A stretch of 64,000 nucleotides of DNA from Chryseobacterium arthrosphaerae (GCF_001684965.1 NZ_MAYG01000001.1:558001-622000), one strand, 5' to 3'. Shown: positions 18,190-27,747, counted from the stretch's first letter. Numbers and translations: made by a program. The notes: generated by a model not told the origin, from the sequence alone.

Positions 18190-18225
18190 GCCGATAATCT
18201 GCAAAGATTGTCGGCTTTTTTGTTT
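18190..18225 (+). terminator. terminator or attenuator before purM
   Basis: GCCGATAATCT (18190-18200), loop GCAA, AGATTGTCGGC (18205-18215): an 11-pair stem with one G-U, followed by TTTTTTGTTTT. It ends the mini-unit that begins at 18063, or works as an attenuator for purM. Confidence 0.9.
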
Positions 18226-18271
18226 TCCAAATCGAATATAAAAAGTAATTGAAATATTAAAAGATAAGAGA

Positions 18272-18331
18272 AGCCAGACATCAGGTATAAGACCATACAT
18301 CATCTGAAATCTAATATCTAAAAATCTAAGC
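18272..18331. repeat. degenerate ATCTGA-type intergenic repeat
   Basis: Contains GACATCAG, ATCTGAAATCTAATATC and similar words. They recur, partly inverted, in the gap between purM and purN (19330-19402). No coding potential is seen. Confidence 0.4.
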
Positions 18332-18335
18332 AGAC

Positions 18336-19328
18336 ATGAGCAACACTTACAAATCAGCAGGAGTAGACAAAGAAGAAGGATACAAAACGGTTGACAAGAT
18401 CAAAAAAGCGGTTGGTGAAACCCACAATTCCAATGTATTGAACCATTTGGGAAGCTTTGGAGCTTTCTATGAGATCGGCGGATACAAAAATCCGGTTCTT
18501 GTTTCAGGAACAGATGGAGTAGGTACCAAGCTGAAAGTAGCTTTGGATACCAAAAAATATGACTCTATCGGGATCGACTGTTTTGCAATGTGTGCCAACG
18601 ATATTCTTTGCCACGGCGCTAAACCTTTATTTTTCCTGGATTATCTGGCTTGCGGAAAACTTGATTCTGAAATCGCTGCTGAAATCGTTCTGGGAATGGT
18701 AAACGCATGTAAGGACAACAACTGTGCACTGATTGGTGGAGAAACTGCTGAAATGCCGGGGATGTACCAGCCGGGAGATTATGATGTTGCAGGATTCTGT
18801 GTAGGAATCGTGGAAAAAGACCAGATCATTGACGGATCTGCAATTAAAGCCGGTAACAGAATTATCGCATTGCCAAGCTCAGGATTTCATTCCAACGGAT
18901 TCTCTTTAGTAAGAAAAGTATTCCCGAACTTCGAAGAAGAGTTTGAAGGGAAACCTCTATACGAAACACTTTTGGTACCTACCAGATTATATTATAAAGA
19001 TATTCATAAAGTATTGGAAGAAGTAAAAGTAAGCGGAATTGCTCACATTACAGGAGGAGGTCTTTATGAAAACGTTCCGAGAATCATCCCTGAAGGACTT
19101 TGTGCTTCTATTGACGCTTCTGCTATCAGAATTCCAAGTGTAATGCTTGAACTGGAAAAAAGAGGAGCAATCGCACGTGAAGAAATGTTCGGTACATTCA
19201 ACATGGGAGTAGGAATGGTGATTGTAGTAGATGCACAGCACGCTGAAAAAGTATTACACCTTTTAGATGATGCTTACGAAATCGGAGAAATTACGGAAGG
19301 AGCTGAAAAAATTGATTTGAAATTTTAA
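18336..19328 (+). CDS. purM: phosphoribosylformylglycinamidine cyclo-ligase (AIR synthetase)
   Basis: Closes FGAM to AIR using ATP in purine synthesis, in the cytoplasm. 330 residues, slightly shorter than the ~345 usual in enterobacteria. Family signatures visible: FGAFYEI near the N-terminus, LVSGTDGVGTKLKVA (residues 55-69), GGETAEMPGMY and GFHSNGFSLVRK. It heads the purine cluster and is preceded by a terminator/attenuator and a repeat, so its own promoter is probably in 18226-18335. Confidence 0.97.
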   Translation: MSNTYKSAGVDKEEGYKTVDKIKKAVGETHNSNVLNHLGSFGAFYEIGGYKNPVLVSGTDGVGTKLKVALDTKKYDSIGIDCFAMCANDILCHGAKPLFFLDYLACGKLDSEIAAEIVLGMVNACKDNNCALIGGETAEMPGMYQPGDYDVAGFCVGIVEKDQIIDGSAIKAGNRIIALPSSGFHSNGFSLVRKVFPNFEEEFEGKPLYETLLVPTRLYYKDIHKVLEEVKVSGIAHITGGGLYENVPRIIPEGLCASIDASAIRIPSVMLELEKRGAIAREEMFGTFNMGVGMVIVVDAQHAEKVLHLLDDAYEIGEITEGAEKIDLKF

Positions 19329-19329
19329 A

Positions 19330-19402
19330 TGACATCAGATTTCAGATACCAGGCATCAGGCTGTAAGTCTGTACCCCCTCAATCTGACATCTAACATCTG
19401 AA
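19330..19402. repeat. degenerate ATCTGA-type intergenic repeat, second copy
   Basis: Fills the purM-purN gap. Words such as GACATCAGATTTCAGAT and ATCTGACATCTAACATC resemble those at 18272-18331 and can pair with each other as an imperfect hairpin. Confidence 0.4.
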
Positions 19403-19404
19403 TA

Positions 19405-19968
19405 ATGAAGAACATCGTTGTACTCGTATCCGGTTCAGGAACCAATCTGCAGAGAATCATTGATACTATTGAAGCTGGAGAAATCCGGAATGCAAAAGTA
19501 AGTCTGGTGGTTGCTGACAGAGAATGTTTCGGACTGGAGAGAGCGAAAAATCATCATATAGAAAACATACTCATTCCGAGAGGAAAGAACTTCAGCAGCG
19601 AATTGGCAAAAGTAATCCCGCAGGATACCGATCTGATTGTATTGGCAGGATTCCTGTCTATTCTGAAACCTGAGTTCTGTGAAAACTGGAATGGTAAAAT
19701 CATCAATATTCATCCTGCACTGCTTCCGAAATTCGGAGGAAAAGGAATGTGGGGAATGAACGTTCACAATGCTGTTATTGAAGCTAAAGAAACAGAAAGT
19801 GGGGCGACTGTACATTTTGTAACATCTGGCATTGATGAGGGAGAAGCTATTCTTCAGAAATCTTTTGAAGTAACCGCTGATGATACTCCTGAAACACTTG
19901 CTCAGAAAGTTCACCAGATTGAATATGAGATATTTCCTTTAGCGATCAATAAGGTCCTGGGAAACTGA
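19405..19968 (+). CDS. purN: phosphoribosylglycinamide formyltransferase
   Basis: Transfers the formyl group of 10-formyl-THF to GAR. 187 residues, the normal size. The N-terminal VLVSGSGTNLQRI binds the phosphate. The catalytic Asn and His are in IINIHPALLPKF, and the catalytic Asp is in the FVTSGIDEGEAI segment. It starts 76 bases after purM, separated by a repeat, and is probably co-transcribed with it. Confidence 0.96.
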   Translation: MKNIVVLVSGSGTNLQRIIDTIEAGEIRNAKVSLVVADRECFGLERAKNHHIENILIPRGKNFSSELAKVIPQDTDLIVLAGFLSILKPEFCENWNGKIINIHPALLPKFGGKGMWGMNVHNAVIEAKETESGATVHFVTSGIDEGEAILQKSFEVTADDTPETLAQKVHQIEYEIFPLAINKVLGN

Positions 19969-19987
19969 GAATAATTGTAAATCATAT

Positions 19988-20815
19988 ATGAATAAAACAG
20001 TTTTAATAGCATTATTAATGTCAATAACATTGTCTTCCTGTACTTCTAATGAGGATTCTCAAGAGGTAAATATAGGAGTTAATGTTCATGATTTAATGCC
20101 TGATAAACTATTGAAGTCAATTGTAGGATTTGACGAAGATGAGCCTAATCCACCACATGATTATTATCAATTGTTCACCTATGATAGCCAGGGGAAACTA
20201 ATAAAAACCTACAAGGATTATGGGTATATATATCCAATATATACTAATCTGTCATATATGGGAAATATAGTTGTTGTAGAAAATAAAAGTAATGATGGCA
20301 GTTTAGTTGTTTCTAAAAATATTATATATACTTTAAATTCCAATGGAAAGGTTATTGAAAAATATATTCCTGTTTCGAATGGAGGTAATGTTTACGATGT
20401 AAGAAAATATTTTTACGAGTATAATTCTGATGGTAAATTGTCTAAAATTACATTGAAATATCCCAATATTACTCCTGGAACTCCAAATTATCCTTCGCTT
20501 GGCTTTTTAGAAAAAGTTGATATTTTTATATATGAAGGGGCAAATTTGAAGAAAATAGTAAGTCAGTATTTGCATAATTATAATGAAAATAATAGCATTA
20601 GAACAGAGATTACTTTTTTGGATTATGATAATGCTAAAAATCCTTTTAAAAGGTTAGGCTTGTTAGATACTTATTTTTATCGCAGTCTTTCAGAAAATAA
20701 TTATCGTGAGATTAAAACTGAAGTATATGATGAAAATAATGTGAAATGGGGAGAAAATGGAGGCAAGTGGAAGTTTTCCTATGATCAAAATAATAATATG
20801 ATATTAAAGTTTTAA
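19988..20815 (+). CDS. AT-rich lipoprotein of unknown function
   Basis: 275 residues with an SPII signal and lipobox LSSC (Cys18). After the lipidation site comes a stretch rich in Asp, Glu and Pro, then loosely repeated strands of the kind YDSQGKLIKTYKDYG, YEYNSDGKLSKITLKY and FSYDQNNNMILKF. These resemble the YD/RHS-like beta repeats seen in many Bacteroidota lipoproteins. It is clearly more AT-rich than purN and purH on either side (many ATA and TTA codons), so it looks like an inserted accessory gene. No function can be assigned. Confidence 0.75.
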   Translation: MNKTVLIALLMSITLSSCTSNEDSQEVNIGVNVHDLMPDKLLKSIVGFDEDEPNPPHDYYQLFTYDSQGKLIKTYKDYGYIYPIYTNLSYMGNIVVVENKSNDGSLVVSKNIIYTLNSNGKVIEKYIPVSNGGNVYDVRKYFYEYNSDGKLSKITLKYPNITPGTPNYPSLGFLEKVDIFIYEGANLKKIVSQYLHNYNENNSIRTEITFLDYDNAKNPFKRLGLLDTYFYRSLSENNYREIKTEVYDENNVKWGENGGKWKFSYDQNNNMILKF

Positions 20816-20925
20816 AGATCAGCTTTAATAGTAAAAAAAATCTAAGTAAAATAAAAGTAAGTTCGGAGGTGAAAGACCCGGACACAGTTTGAAATAGCTG
20901 TAAAAAGTAAAAAATTGAAAGTAAA

Positions 20926-22443
20926 ATGAGTAAAAAGAGAGTTTTAATCAGTGTTTCTGACAAAAGTGGATTAACAGAATTCGCACAGTTTTTGGAAGCT
21001 CAGAATTATGAGTTGATCTCCACAGGAGGAACGTTCAAACATTTGAAAGACGCTGGTTTAAATCCTATTCAGATTGATGAGGTAACCGATTTTCCTGAAA
21101 TGCTGGACGGAAGAGTGAAAACATTACACCCGAAAGTTCACGGAGGACTTCTTGCTGTACGTGCCAATGAAGAGCACATGAAAACCGTTCAGGAGCACGG
21201 GATCGGATTGATCGACATGGTGATCGTAAACCTTTACCCTTTCTTTGAAAATGTAAACAAAGACATTTCCTTACATGAGAAAGTAGAGTTTATCGATATC
21301 GGTGGTCCTTCAATGCTTCGTTCTGCAGCAAAAAACTTTGATTCTGTGACGGTAATTACTGATGTGGAAGATTATACAACAGTAAAACTGGAAATGGAGC
21401 AAAACGGGGATACATACATTGAAACCCGTAAAAAGCTTGCAGGAAAAGTATTCAACCTTACTTCAGCTTATGATGCTGCTATTTCAAGAATGCTTTTAGA
21501 CGAGGAATATCCTACGTATTTAAATGCTTCCTACAAAAAAGTTTCTGACCTGAGATATGGTGAAAACCCTCATCAGACAGCAGCGTACTACGTTTCTACT
21601 TTCGAGAACGGAGCAATGAAAGACTTCGAACAGCTTGGAGGTAAAGAGCTTTCTTTCAATAACCTTCGTGATATGGACCTTTGCTGGAAAGTAGTAAACG
21701 AGTTCAAAGAAGAGATGGCTTGTTGTGCCGTAAAACATTCTACACCTTGTGGAGTAGCGATCGGAACTACAGCATTGGAAACTTACCAGAAGACCTTCGA
21801 ATGTGATCCGGTTTCCATCTTTGGCGGAATTGTTGCAATGAACTATAAAATCGATGCGGTAACAGCAGAAGAATTAAACAAAACATTCCTTGAGATCGTA
21901 ATGGCTCCGGAATTCGATGAGGAAGCTCTTGAAATTTTAAGAAAAAAGAAAAACCTAAGAATCATCAGAATTGTAAATCCTGTTTCTGACAAACAGACCT
22001 GGGTGAAAGTAGACGGTGGAATCCTGGTTCAGGATAACGACCTTCATTTCTCTGATGATATCAAAGTAGTTACACAGGTACAGCCTACGGAAGAGCAGAA
22101 AAAAGCATTGCTTTTCTCTCAGAGAGTCGTAAAATATGTGAAGTCTAACGCTATTGTTGTTTCCAACGGAATCCAGGCATTCGGGATCGGTGGCGGACAG
22201 GTCAACAGAATCTGGGCTACCCAGCAGGCGATTGAAAGAGCAAAAGAGAAATTCTCCGGAGACTTGGTATTGGCTTCAGATGCATTTTTCCCTTTCCGTG
22301 ATGTGGTAGATTTCTGCGCTCAGGAAGGCATCAAGGCAATTATTCAGCCGGGTGGAAGTGTAAAAGATCAGGATAGTATAGAAGCTGCAAATGAGCACGG
22401 TATCCCAATGATGTTTACAGGAGTAAGACACTTTTTCCACTAA
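20926..22443 (+). CDS. purH: bifunctional AICAR formyltransferase / IMP cyclohydrolase
   Basis: Catalyses the last two steps to IMP. 505 residues. The N-terminal MGS-like cyclohydrolase domain (to about residue 190) has [15 protein letters not shown] and [13 protein letters not shown]. The transformylase domain has [26 protein letters not shown] (the Lys-His pair) and a C-terminal [14 protein letters not shown]. The 110 bases upstream contain a modest hairpin (20861-20883) but no obvious promoter. It follows the AT-rich lipoprotein gene and precedes purD. Confidence 0.97.
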   Translation: MSKKRVLISVSDKSGLTEFAQFLEAQNYELISTGGTFKHLKDAGLNPIQIDEVTDFPEMLDGRVKTLHPKVHGGLLAVRANEEHMKTVQEHGIGLIDMVIVNLYPFFENVNKDISLHEKVEFIDIGGPSMLRSAAKNFDSVTVITDVEDYTTVKLEMEQNGDTYIETRKKLAGKVFNLTSAYDAAISRMLLDEEYPTYLNASYKKVSDLRYGENPHQTAAYYVSTFENGAMKDFEQLGGKELSFNNLRDMDLCWKVVNEFKEEMACCAVKHSTPCGVAIGTTALETYQKTFECDPVSIFGGIVAMNYKIDAVTAEELNKTFLEIVMAPEFDEEALEILRKKKNLRIIRIVNPVSDKQTWVKVDGGILVQDNDLHFSDDIKVVTQVQPTEEQKKALLFSQRVVKYVKSNAIVVSNGIQAFGIGGGQVNRIWATQQAIERAKEKFSGDLVLASDAFFPFRDVVDFCAQEGIKAIIQPGGSVKDQDSIEAANEHGIPMMFTGVRHFFH

Positions 22444-22496
22444 TTAAAATAGAATTAAAAAATAATAAGGGATTGTATTTTTAGCATTCAAAATTA

Positions 22497-22504
22497 TATA
22501 TTTG
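22497..22504 (+). promoter_or_regulatory. purD promoter, -7 box
   Basis: TATATTTG, a full TAnnTTTG match, 28 bases upstream of the purD ATG; ATTG at 22472-22475 is a possible -33 element. Confidence 0.6.
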
Positions 22505-22532
22505 TAAATTAAGACTAGATAATAAATAAAGT

Positions 22533-23771
22533 ATGAGAATATTAATCATAGGTGAAGGCGGTAGAGAATCTGCTTTAGCAGCTAAGCTTCAGAATGACCC
22601 GAGAATTTCTAAAATGTTTTTCGCCAACGGGAATGCTACTACCGATGTAATAGGGAAAAATGTTCATTTATCAGAAATCAAAGAACTTAGAGATTTCGCT
22701 ATTAAAGAAAAAGTTGATCTTACGATCGTAGGTCCTGAAGCTCCGTTGGTAGCTGGTTTAAAGGATGAGTTTAAAAAACACGATCTTAAAGTTTTCGGCC
22801 CTACTCAGAAAGTGGCAAGCCTGGAAGGAAGTAAGGCTTTTTCTAAGAAATTTATGCAGACCTATGATATCAAAACAGCTAAAGCTGTAGTATTTGATTC
22901 ATATAACGAAGCTAAAGAATACGTTCAGACACAGCAGTATCCTTTAGTGATCAAGGCCAGCGGTTTGGCAGGCGGTAAAGGAGTTGTTATCTGTGACACC
23001 CTTGAAGAAGCTGAAGCTACGATTCATGATTTTATGATCAGAAGAATCTATGGAGATGCCGGTATCCGTTTAGTTATCGAAGAATATTTACAAGGTTTTG
23101 AAGCTTCTATCATTGCTTTTTCTAATGGTGAAAAACTTTTCCCATGTGTAGCGGCAAAAGACTATAAAAAAGCCGGAAACGGTGATTCAGGACCGAATAC
23201 AGGAGGTATGGGATCTGTGGCACCAAGCCCGGAATTCACTCAGGAACACTATGCAGACTTCGAGCAGAATATCCTTGAGCCTACCATCAAAGGTCTTAAA
23301 GCAGAAGGATTCAGCTTCAAGGGAATCATCTTCTTCGGACTGATGGTAACTAAGAACGGTGCCTACCTTCTTGAATACAACATGAGATTCGGAGATCCTG
23401 AAACTCAGGTGTTGATGGCGCTTATGGAAAACAATCTTTTAGACGTGATCCAGGACTGTATGGAAGGAAAAGATATTGAGCTTAAATTTAAAGACGAAAA
23501 AGCAGTTTGTCTGGTAATGTGCTCAGGAGGATATCCTAGAAACATCGAAACAGGGTTCGAAATTACAGGAGAAGATAAAGTAAAACACAGTAAACTATTA
23601 TACGCAGGTGCTGTCAGAAAAGGAGACAAAGTGGTTTCCAACGGTGGTAGAGTTCTCAACATTGTAGCTACAGGTGCTACTTTCGAAGATGCCCGCAAAA
23701 AGGTTTACGAAGACGCAGGTCACGTACATTTCGATTACGGCTTCTACAGAGAAGACATCGGAAAGTTTTAA
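22533..23771 (+). CDS. purD: phosphoribosylamine-glycine ligase (GAR synthetase)
   Basis: Joins glycine to phosphoribosylamine using ATP. 412 residues with an ATP-grasp fold. Seen: the N-terminal MRILIIGEGGRESALA, TIVGPEAPLVAGL, the ATP-binding VIKASGLAGGKGVVI and NTGGMGSVAPSP. The C-terminal B-like domain includes HVHFDYGFYREDIG. It has its own -7 box and its own terminator, so it can be expressed independently of purH and guaA. Confidence 0.97.
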   Translation: MRILIIGEGGRESALAAKLQNDPRISKMFFANGNATTDVIGKNVHLSEIKELRDFAIKEKVDLTIVGPEAPLVAGLKDEFKKHDLKVFGPTQKVASLEGSKAFSKKFMQTYDIKTAKAVVFDSYNEAKEYVQTQQYPLVIKASGLAGGKGVVICDTLEEAEATIHDFMIRRIYGDAGIRLVIEEYLQGFEASIIAFSNGEKLFPCVAAKDYKKAGNGDSGPNTGGMGSVAPSPEFTQEHYADFEQNILEPTIKGLKAEGFSFKGIIFFGLMVTKNGAYLLEYNMRFGDPETQVLMALMENNLLDVIQDCMEGKDIELKFKDEKAVCLVMCSGGYPRNIETGFEITGEDKVKHSKLLYAGAVRKGDKVVSNGGRVLNIVATGATFEDARKKVYEDAGHVHFDYGFYREDIGKF

Positions 23772-23782
23772 TAAAAATCACG

Positions 23783-23816
23783 AAAAAAGATTTGGAGCCA
23801 TTCCAAGTCTTTTTTT
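23783..23816 (+). terminator. terminator after purD
   Basis: AAAAAAGATTTGGA (23783-23796) pairs with TCCAAGTCTTTTTT (23802-23815) with one G-U pair and the five-base loop GCCAT. A run of T closes it. Confidence 0.9.
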
Positions 23817-23825
23817 GTAAAACAG

Positions 23826-23925
23826 TTAAGTAAGCAGTAAGCTGTATGCTAAAGGCAGTAAGCTTATTGTATTATAAAACAGCTTACTGCCTAAAGCTTA
23901 TTGCTTGAAGCCATTAAATTAATTA
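23826..23925. repeat. palindromic intergenic repeat between purD and guaA
   Basis: GGCAGTAAGCT at 23854-23864 is perfectly inverted as AGCTTACTGCC at 23881-23891. Further partial copies of CAGTAAGCT and AAGCTTATTG flank these, so the whole stretch is nested hairpins. Non-coding. Confidence 0.6.
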
Positions 23926-23945
23926 TCATTTATCAATTATCAAAA

Positions 23946-25475
23946 ATGAACAACGGTATTATTATTTTAGATTTCGGATCCCAGTACAACCAGCTTATCG
24001 GAAGAAGAATCCGTGAGATGGGGGTATATTCTGAAATCTTACCTTACAATACACCATTACAAGATATTTTAGCAAAACAGCCGAAAGGAATTATCCTTTC
24101 CGGCGGACCGAGCTCTGTGAACGCAGAAAATGCCCACTTGGTTGAAAAAGCCTTATATGAGCAGGGAGTTCCTGTTTTGGGAATCTGCTACGGAATGCAG
24201 ATGACCGCTCACCTTTTAGGAGGAAAAGTAAACAAAGGGGAAAAAGGAGAGTACGGAAAAGCTAATCTTGAGATCGTTAAGGAAAGCTCTTTATTGAAAG
24301 GTGTTACCCAGAACTCTGTAGTTTGGATGAGCCACTTTGACGAAGTAGGAGAGCTGCCTGCAGGCTTTGAGTTGAATGCAAAATCCGGAGTGATTGCTTC
24401 TATCTCCAATGAAGATCAGAAAATCTACTGTGTTCAGTTCCACCCTGAAGTTTCTCATACGGAAGAAGGAGGAAAAATGCTTGAAAATTTCGTTTTCGGA
24501 ATCTGTAATGCAGAGAAAAACTGGAAACTGACAAACTATATCGAAAAAACAGTTGAAGAAATCCGTGAGAAAGTAGGAGACAATAAAGTGATCCTTGGAC
24601 TTTCCGGTGGTGTTGACTCTTCTGTAGCGGCTGTTCTGATCCATAAAGCAATCGGGGATCAGTTGACTTGTATCTTCGTAGATACGGGATTATTGAGAAA
24701 GGATGAAGGTAAAAAAGTAATGGACCAGTATGGAGAACATTTCCATATGAACATTAAAATGGTGGATGCTAAAGAAAGGTTCCTTTCAAAATTAGCAGGA
24801 GTAGATGATCCTGAAGCGAAGAGAAAGATCATCGGAAACGAGTTTATCCATGTTTTTGATGAAGAATCCCATAAAATTGAAGGCGCTAAATTCCTTGCAC
24901 AGGGTACCATTTATCCTGATGTTATCGAAAGCCAGTCTGTTAACGGGCCATCTGCAGTGATCAAATCTCACCATAACGTTGGAGGACTTCCTGAAGATAT
25001 GGAATTCGAATTACTGGAGCCGTTAAGAGAGCTTTTCAAGGACGAAGTAAGAAAAGTAGGAGAAGAATTGGGAATTCCTCACCATTTGGTATACAGACAC
25101 CCGTTCCCTGGACCTGGACTGGGAATCAGAGTATTGGGAGCTGTAGACGCTGAAAAAGTAAGAATCCTTCAGGAAGCTGATGATATCTTCATCGAGGAAC
25201 TGTACAAAAATGACCTTTATGAAAAAGTATCTCAGGCTTTCGTAGTGCTTCTTCCTGTAAAATCTGTAGGAGTAATGGGTGACGAAAGAACTTATGAGTA
25301 CACAGCAGTAGTACGTTCTGCCAACACCATCGACTTTATGACGGCAACGTGGAGCAGACTTCCTTACGAGTTCCTAGATACTGTTTCCAGCAGAATCATC
25401 AACGAAGTAAGAGGAATCAACAGAGTAGCTTACGATATTTCAAGCAAACCACCTGCAACCATTGAGTGGGAATAA
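23946..25475 (+). CDS. guaA: GMP synthase (glutamine-hydrolysing)
   Basis: Converts XMP to GMP with ammonia from glutamine. The ATG at 23946 gives 509 residues starting MNNGIIILDFGSQY, the normal start; an upstream TTG would add 15 unconserved residues. The class I amidotransferase domain has the nucleophile Cys81 in GICYGMQM and the His-Glu pair in FHPEVSHTEEG. The PP-loop LGLSGGVDSSVAA follows. The C-terminal dimerisation domain ends in the expected KPPATIEWE. It has its own terminator. Confidence 0.98.
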   Translation: MNNGIIILDFGSQYNQLIGRRIREMGVYSEILPYNTPLQDILAKQPKGIILSGGPSSVNAENAHLVEKALYEQGVPVLGICYGMQMTAHLLGGKVNKGEKGEYGKANLEIVKESSLLKGVTQNSVVWMSHFDEVGELPAGFELNAKSGVIASISNEDQKIYCVQFHPEVSHTEEGGKMLENFVFGICNAEKNWKLTNYIEKTVEEIREKVGDNKVILGLSGGVDSSVAAVLIHKAIGDQLTCIFVDTGLLRKDEGKKVMDQYGEHFHMNIKMVDAKERFLSKLAGVDDPEAKRKIIGNEFIHVFDEESHKIEGAKFLAQGTIYPDVIESQSVNGPSAVIKSHHNVGGLPEDMEFELLEPLRELFKDEVRKVGEELGIPHHLVYRHPFPGPGLGIRVLGAVDAEKVRILQEADDIFIEELYKNDLYEKVSQAFVVLLPVKSVGVMGDERTYEYTAVVRSANTIDFMTATWSRLPYEFLDTVSSRIINEVRGINRVAYDISSKPPATIEWE

Positions 25476-25497
25476 TTTAGACTTGAATTTCATATAT

Positions 25498-25530
25498 AAA
25501 TCCTGCCCGTTTGGGTGGGATTTTTTTATA
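25498..25530 (+). terminator. terminator after guaA
   Basis: AAATCCTGCCC pairs with GGGTGGGATTT (one C-A or T-G-type mismatch pair region), then TTTTTATA. It lies between convergent genes. Confidence 0.75.
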
Positions 25531-25573
25531 TTCAATACCTGTTCAAATGTTCTTGTAAATGACGATTACTTTA

Positions 25574-25933
25574 TTATTCAATAGGGAGATGATGTAGCTT
25601 TAAAAATGAGAGTTTATCCCAGTATCCTCTCTGAAATATGATTTTATCGTTTTTTACATGAAAAAAACCACATCCGCGAAGTCCGAGAGGGTCCTTCCAT
25701 TCCATTATAGTCCACTCTCCATCTTCAAAAATATTTTCTACGTTGCAAACCATTTTAGCAGTTGCAAATTCATTTACAAACATTTCATAAATAGCGGCCT
25801 TACCTACTACCGGCTCATTTGAAACCTGATGGTTTACTGCGTCTTCTGCATATAGTTCCGCAATACCAGCTGCGTCAGCTGCATTAAAGTTATCAATCCA
25901 TTCTTTCAGAACTTCTTTAGGGGTCATAGTCAT
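25574..25933 (-). CDS. SnoaL/NTF2-like protein
   Basis: 119 residues, cytoplasmic (no signal peptide). The SnoaL-like fold is shown by EVLKEWIDNFNAADAAGIAE, LYAEDAVNHQV, VVGKAAIYEMF and a C-terminal beta hairpin with GFFHVKNDKIIFQRGYWD. Proteins of this kind are small hydrolases, isomerases or of unknown role; many carry a catalytic Asp/His pair, and NHQ here would be a candidate. The gene stands alone, convergent with guaA. No specific reaction can be given. Confidence 0.85.
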   Translation of the reverse strand: MTMTPKEVLKEWIDNFNAADAAGIAELYAEDAVNHQVSNEPVVGKAAIYEMFVNEFATAKMVCNVENIFEDGEWTIMEWKDPLGLRGCGFFHVKNDKIIFQRGYWDKLSFLKLHHLPIE

Positions 25934-26244
25934 TTGGGTTTTATTGTTCGGTATTTATCCAGAATTTCTTTTACATTATATATCTGGCTTCAAGAAGAAC
26001 AAATTATTAATTTAATCATAAAGCTATTAAAAAAAATGTTGTTTAAGGCTTATAATGAGAGCCTTTATTCATTAATTATTGTATCGGAGTAAAAATATTA
26101 AAATAAATATAAGGCTTACTGACATCCATGTATATGGTTTCATATAGAAATGAAAAATGCAATGTGACGGAGTTTACAATCCCGTCTAAAAGGGAAGTTT
26201 ATAAGTTGCAAAATTTTCCTTAAATTTAAGTAAAATTACATCAG
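25934..26244. other. intergenic region upstream of the GNAT-nitrilase gene
   Basis: About 310 AT-rich bases between divergent genes, with no gene seen. There is a small hairpin at 26046-26067 (AAGGCT with AGCCTT) and another formed by GACGG and CCGTC near 26164-26190. TAAATTTA at about 26222-26229 is a one-mismatch -7 box 15 bases before the start of the plus-strand gene. Confidence 0.45.
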
Positions 26245-27747
26245 ATGCAAATAGAAACAAGACCCCTGAACGTTCAGGATTATGATGAACTGGCACAAAC
26301 AATGAAAAGGGCTTATCCGCAAATGTCCGAATCAATATGGTCTAAGAAAAGTATTGAAAAACTCACGAGAATGTTTCCGGATGGCCAGATTTGTATTACA
26401 GTAGACGGAAAACTGGCTGCAGTGGCGCTGTCTATTATTGTGAATTATGACGAATTCGGGGATGATCATACCTATAGTGATATTACTGGAAATTATACCT
26501 TCAATACCCACACTTCAAAAGGAAATGTTTTATATGGAATAGAGGTTTTTGTAGATCCCGAATTCAGAGAACTGCGTCTGGGAAGAAGATTGTACGATGC
26601 CAGAAAAGAATTGTGCGAATTATTAAATTTAAAATCAATCATTCTGGGCGGAAGAATCCCGAACTATCATAAATACAGCCATGAGCTTTCTCCAAGAGAA
26701 TATATTCGAAAGGTGAGGGATAAAGAAATTTATGATCCTGTACTGTCTTTTCAGCTTTCAAATAATTTCCTGCCGATCAGAGTACTGAAAAAATACCTTC
26801 CCGAAGATGAAGCTTCACAGGAGAATGCAGTTCTTTTGCAGTGGAATAATATCTATTACAGCAAAAACCCGAATACCATGCAGGACAGCATCATCCGCCT
26901 GGGATTGGTACAATGGCAGATGAGGCATTTTAAAGATATAGACGCTTTTTATGAGCAGGTGGAATTCTTTGTGAATGTAATGGGAGACTATAAATCAGAC
27001 TTCGTGCTGTTCCCGGAACTCTTCAACACCCCTCTGCTGGCTCCCTTCAATAACCTTTCGGAAAGAGACAGTATGATAGAACTGGCAAAACTTACTGAAG
27101 ATATCAAAGAAAGAATTTCAGAGCTGGCCATCAGTTACAACGTGAATATTATTTCCGGAAGTATGCCTGTTTTTGAAAACAATGAATTGTATAATGTGAG
27201 CTATCTCCTTCACCGTGACGGCCGTATGGATGAATACAGAAAAATTCATATCACCCCGAATGAAAAGAGATATTACGGAATGAAAGGCGGTAATGAAATC
27301 AAAGTATTTGATACCGACTGTGGTAAAATAGGCCTGGTCATCTGTTATGACGTAGAGTTCCCGGAGTTACCAAGAATCCTCGCTGATCAGGGGATGAAAA
27401 TCCTGTTTGTTCCTTACCTGACAGATACCCAGAATGCTTATATGAGAGTTCGCCATTGCGCTGCTGCAAGAGCAATAGAAAACGAATGTTATGTGGCTAT
27501 TGCCGGCTGCGTAGGGAACCTCCCGAAAGTGAACAATATGGATATCCAGTTCGGGCAGGCTGCGGTATTTACCCCTTCAGATTTTGCTTTCCCTTCCAAT
27601 GCTGTAAAAGGAGAAGCCACTCCCAATACCGAAATGACCTTAATTGTAGACGTAGATCTGAATCTGCTGAAAGACCTTCATCATAACGGTTCCGTTCAGG
27701 TGATGAAAGACCGCCGGAAAGACCTTTATGATACTTACCTTAAATAA
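26245..27747 (+). CDS. fused GNAT acetyltransferase / carbon-nitrogen hydrolase
   Basis: 500-residue two-domain protein. Residues 1 to about 210 form a GNAT-like domain with GIEVFVDPEFRELRLGRRLY (acetyl-CoA binding loop). Residues ~220-500 form a nitrilase-superfamily domain with the full triad: Glu258 (LFPELF), Lys333 (YRKIHITP) and Cys367 (VICYDVEFPE). The hydrolase domain should therefore cleave an amide. This fusion is a known arrangement in Bacteroidota and other bacteria, but the substrate is not known. It stands alone with a long upstream region and no clear operon partner. Confidence 0.9.
   Translation: MQIETRPLNVQDYDELAQTMKRAYPQMSESIWSKKSIEKLTRMFPDGQICITVDGKLAAVALSIIVNYDEFGDDHTYSDITGNYTFNTHTSKGNVLYGIEVFVDPEFRELRLGRRLYDARKELCELLNLKSIILGGRIPNYHKYSHELSPREYIRKVRDKEIYDPVLSFQLSNNFLPIRVLKKYLPEDEASQENAVLLQWNNIYYSKNPNTMQDSIIRLGLVQWQMRHFKDIDAFYEQVEFFVNVMGDYKSDFVLFPELFNTPLLAPFNNLSERDSMIELAKLTEDIKERISELAISYNVNIISGSMPVFENNELYNVSYLLHRDGRMDEYRKIHITPNEKRYYGMKGGNEIKVFDTDCGKIGLVICYDVEFPELPRILADQGMKILFVPYLTDTQNAYMRVRHCAAARAIENECYVAIAGCVGNLPKVNNMDIQFGQAAVFTPSDFAFPSNAVKGEATPNTEMTLIVDVDLNLLKDLHHNGSVQVMKDRRKDLYDTYLK

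Noticed and set aside
20861..20883. Hairpin upstream of purH as a terminator
   Set aside because: No T-run follows, and an unpaired A interrupts the stem. It could be an attenuator, but evidence is too weak to list it.
26046..26067. Hairpin AAGGCT/AGCCTT as a terminator
   Set aside because: It is 110 bases from the nearest gene end, the stem is only six pairs, and no gene ends in that direction.
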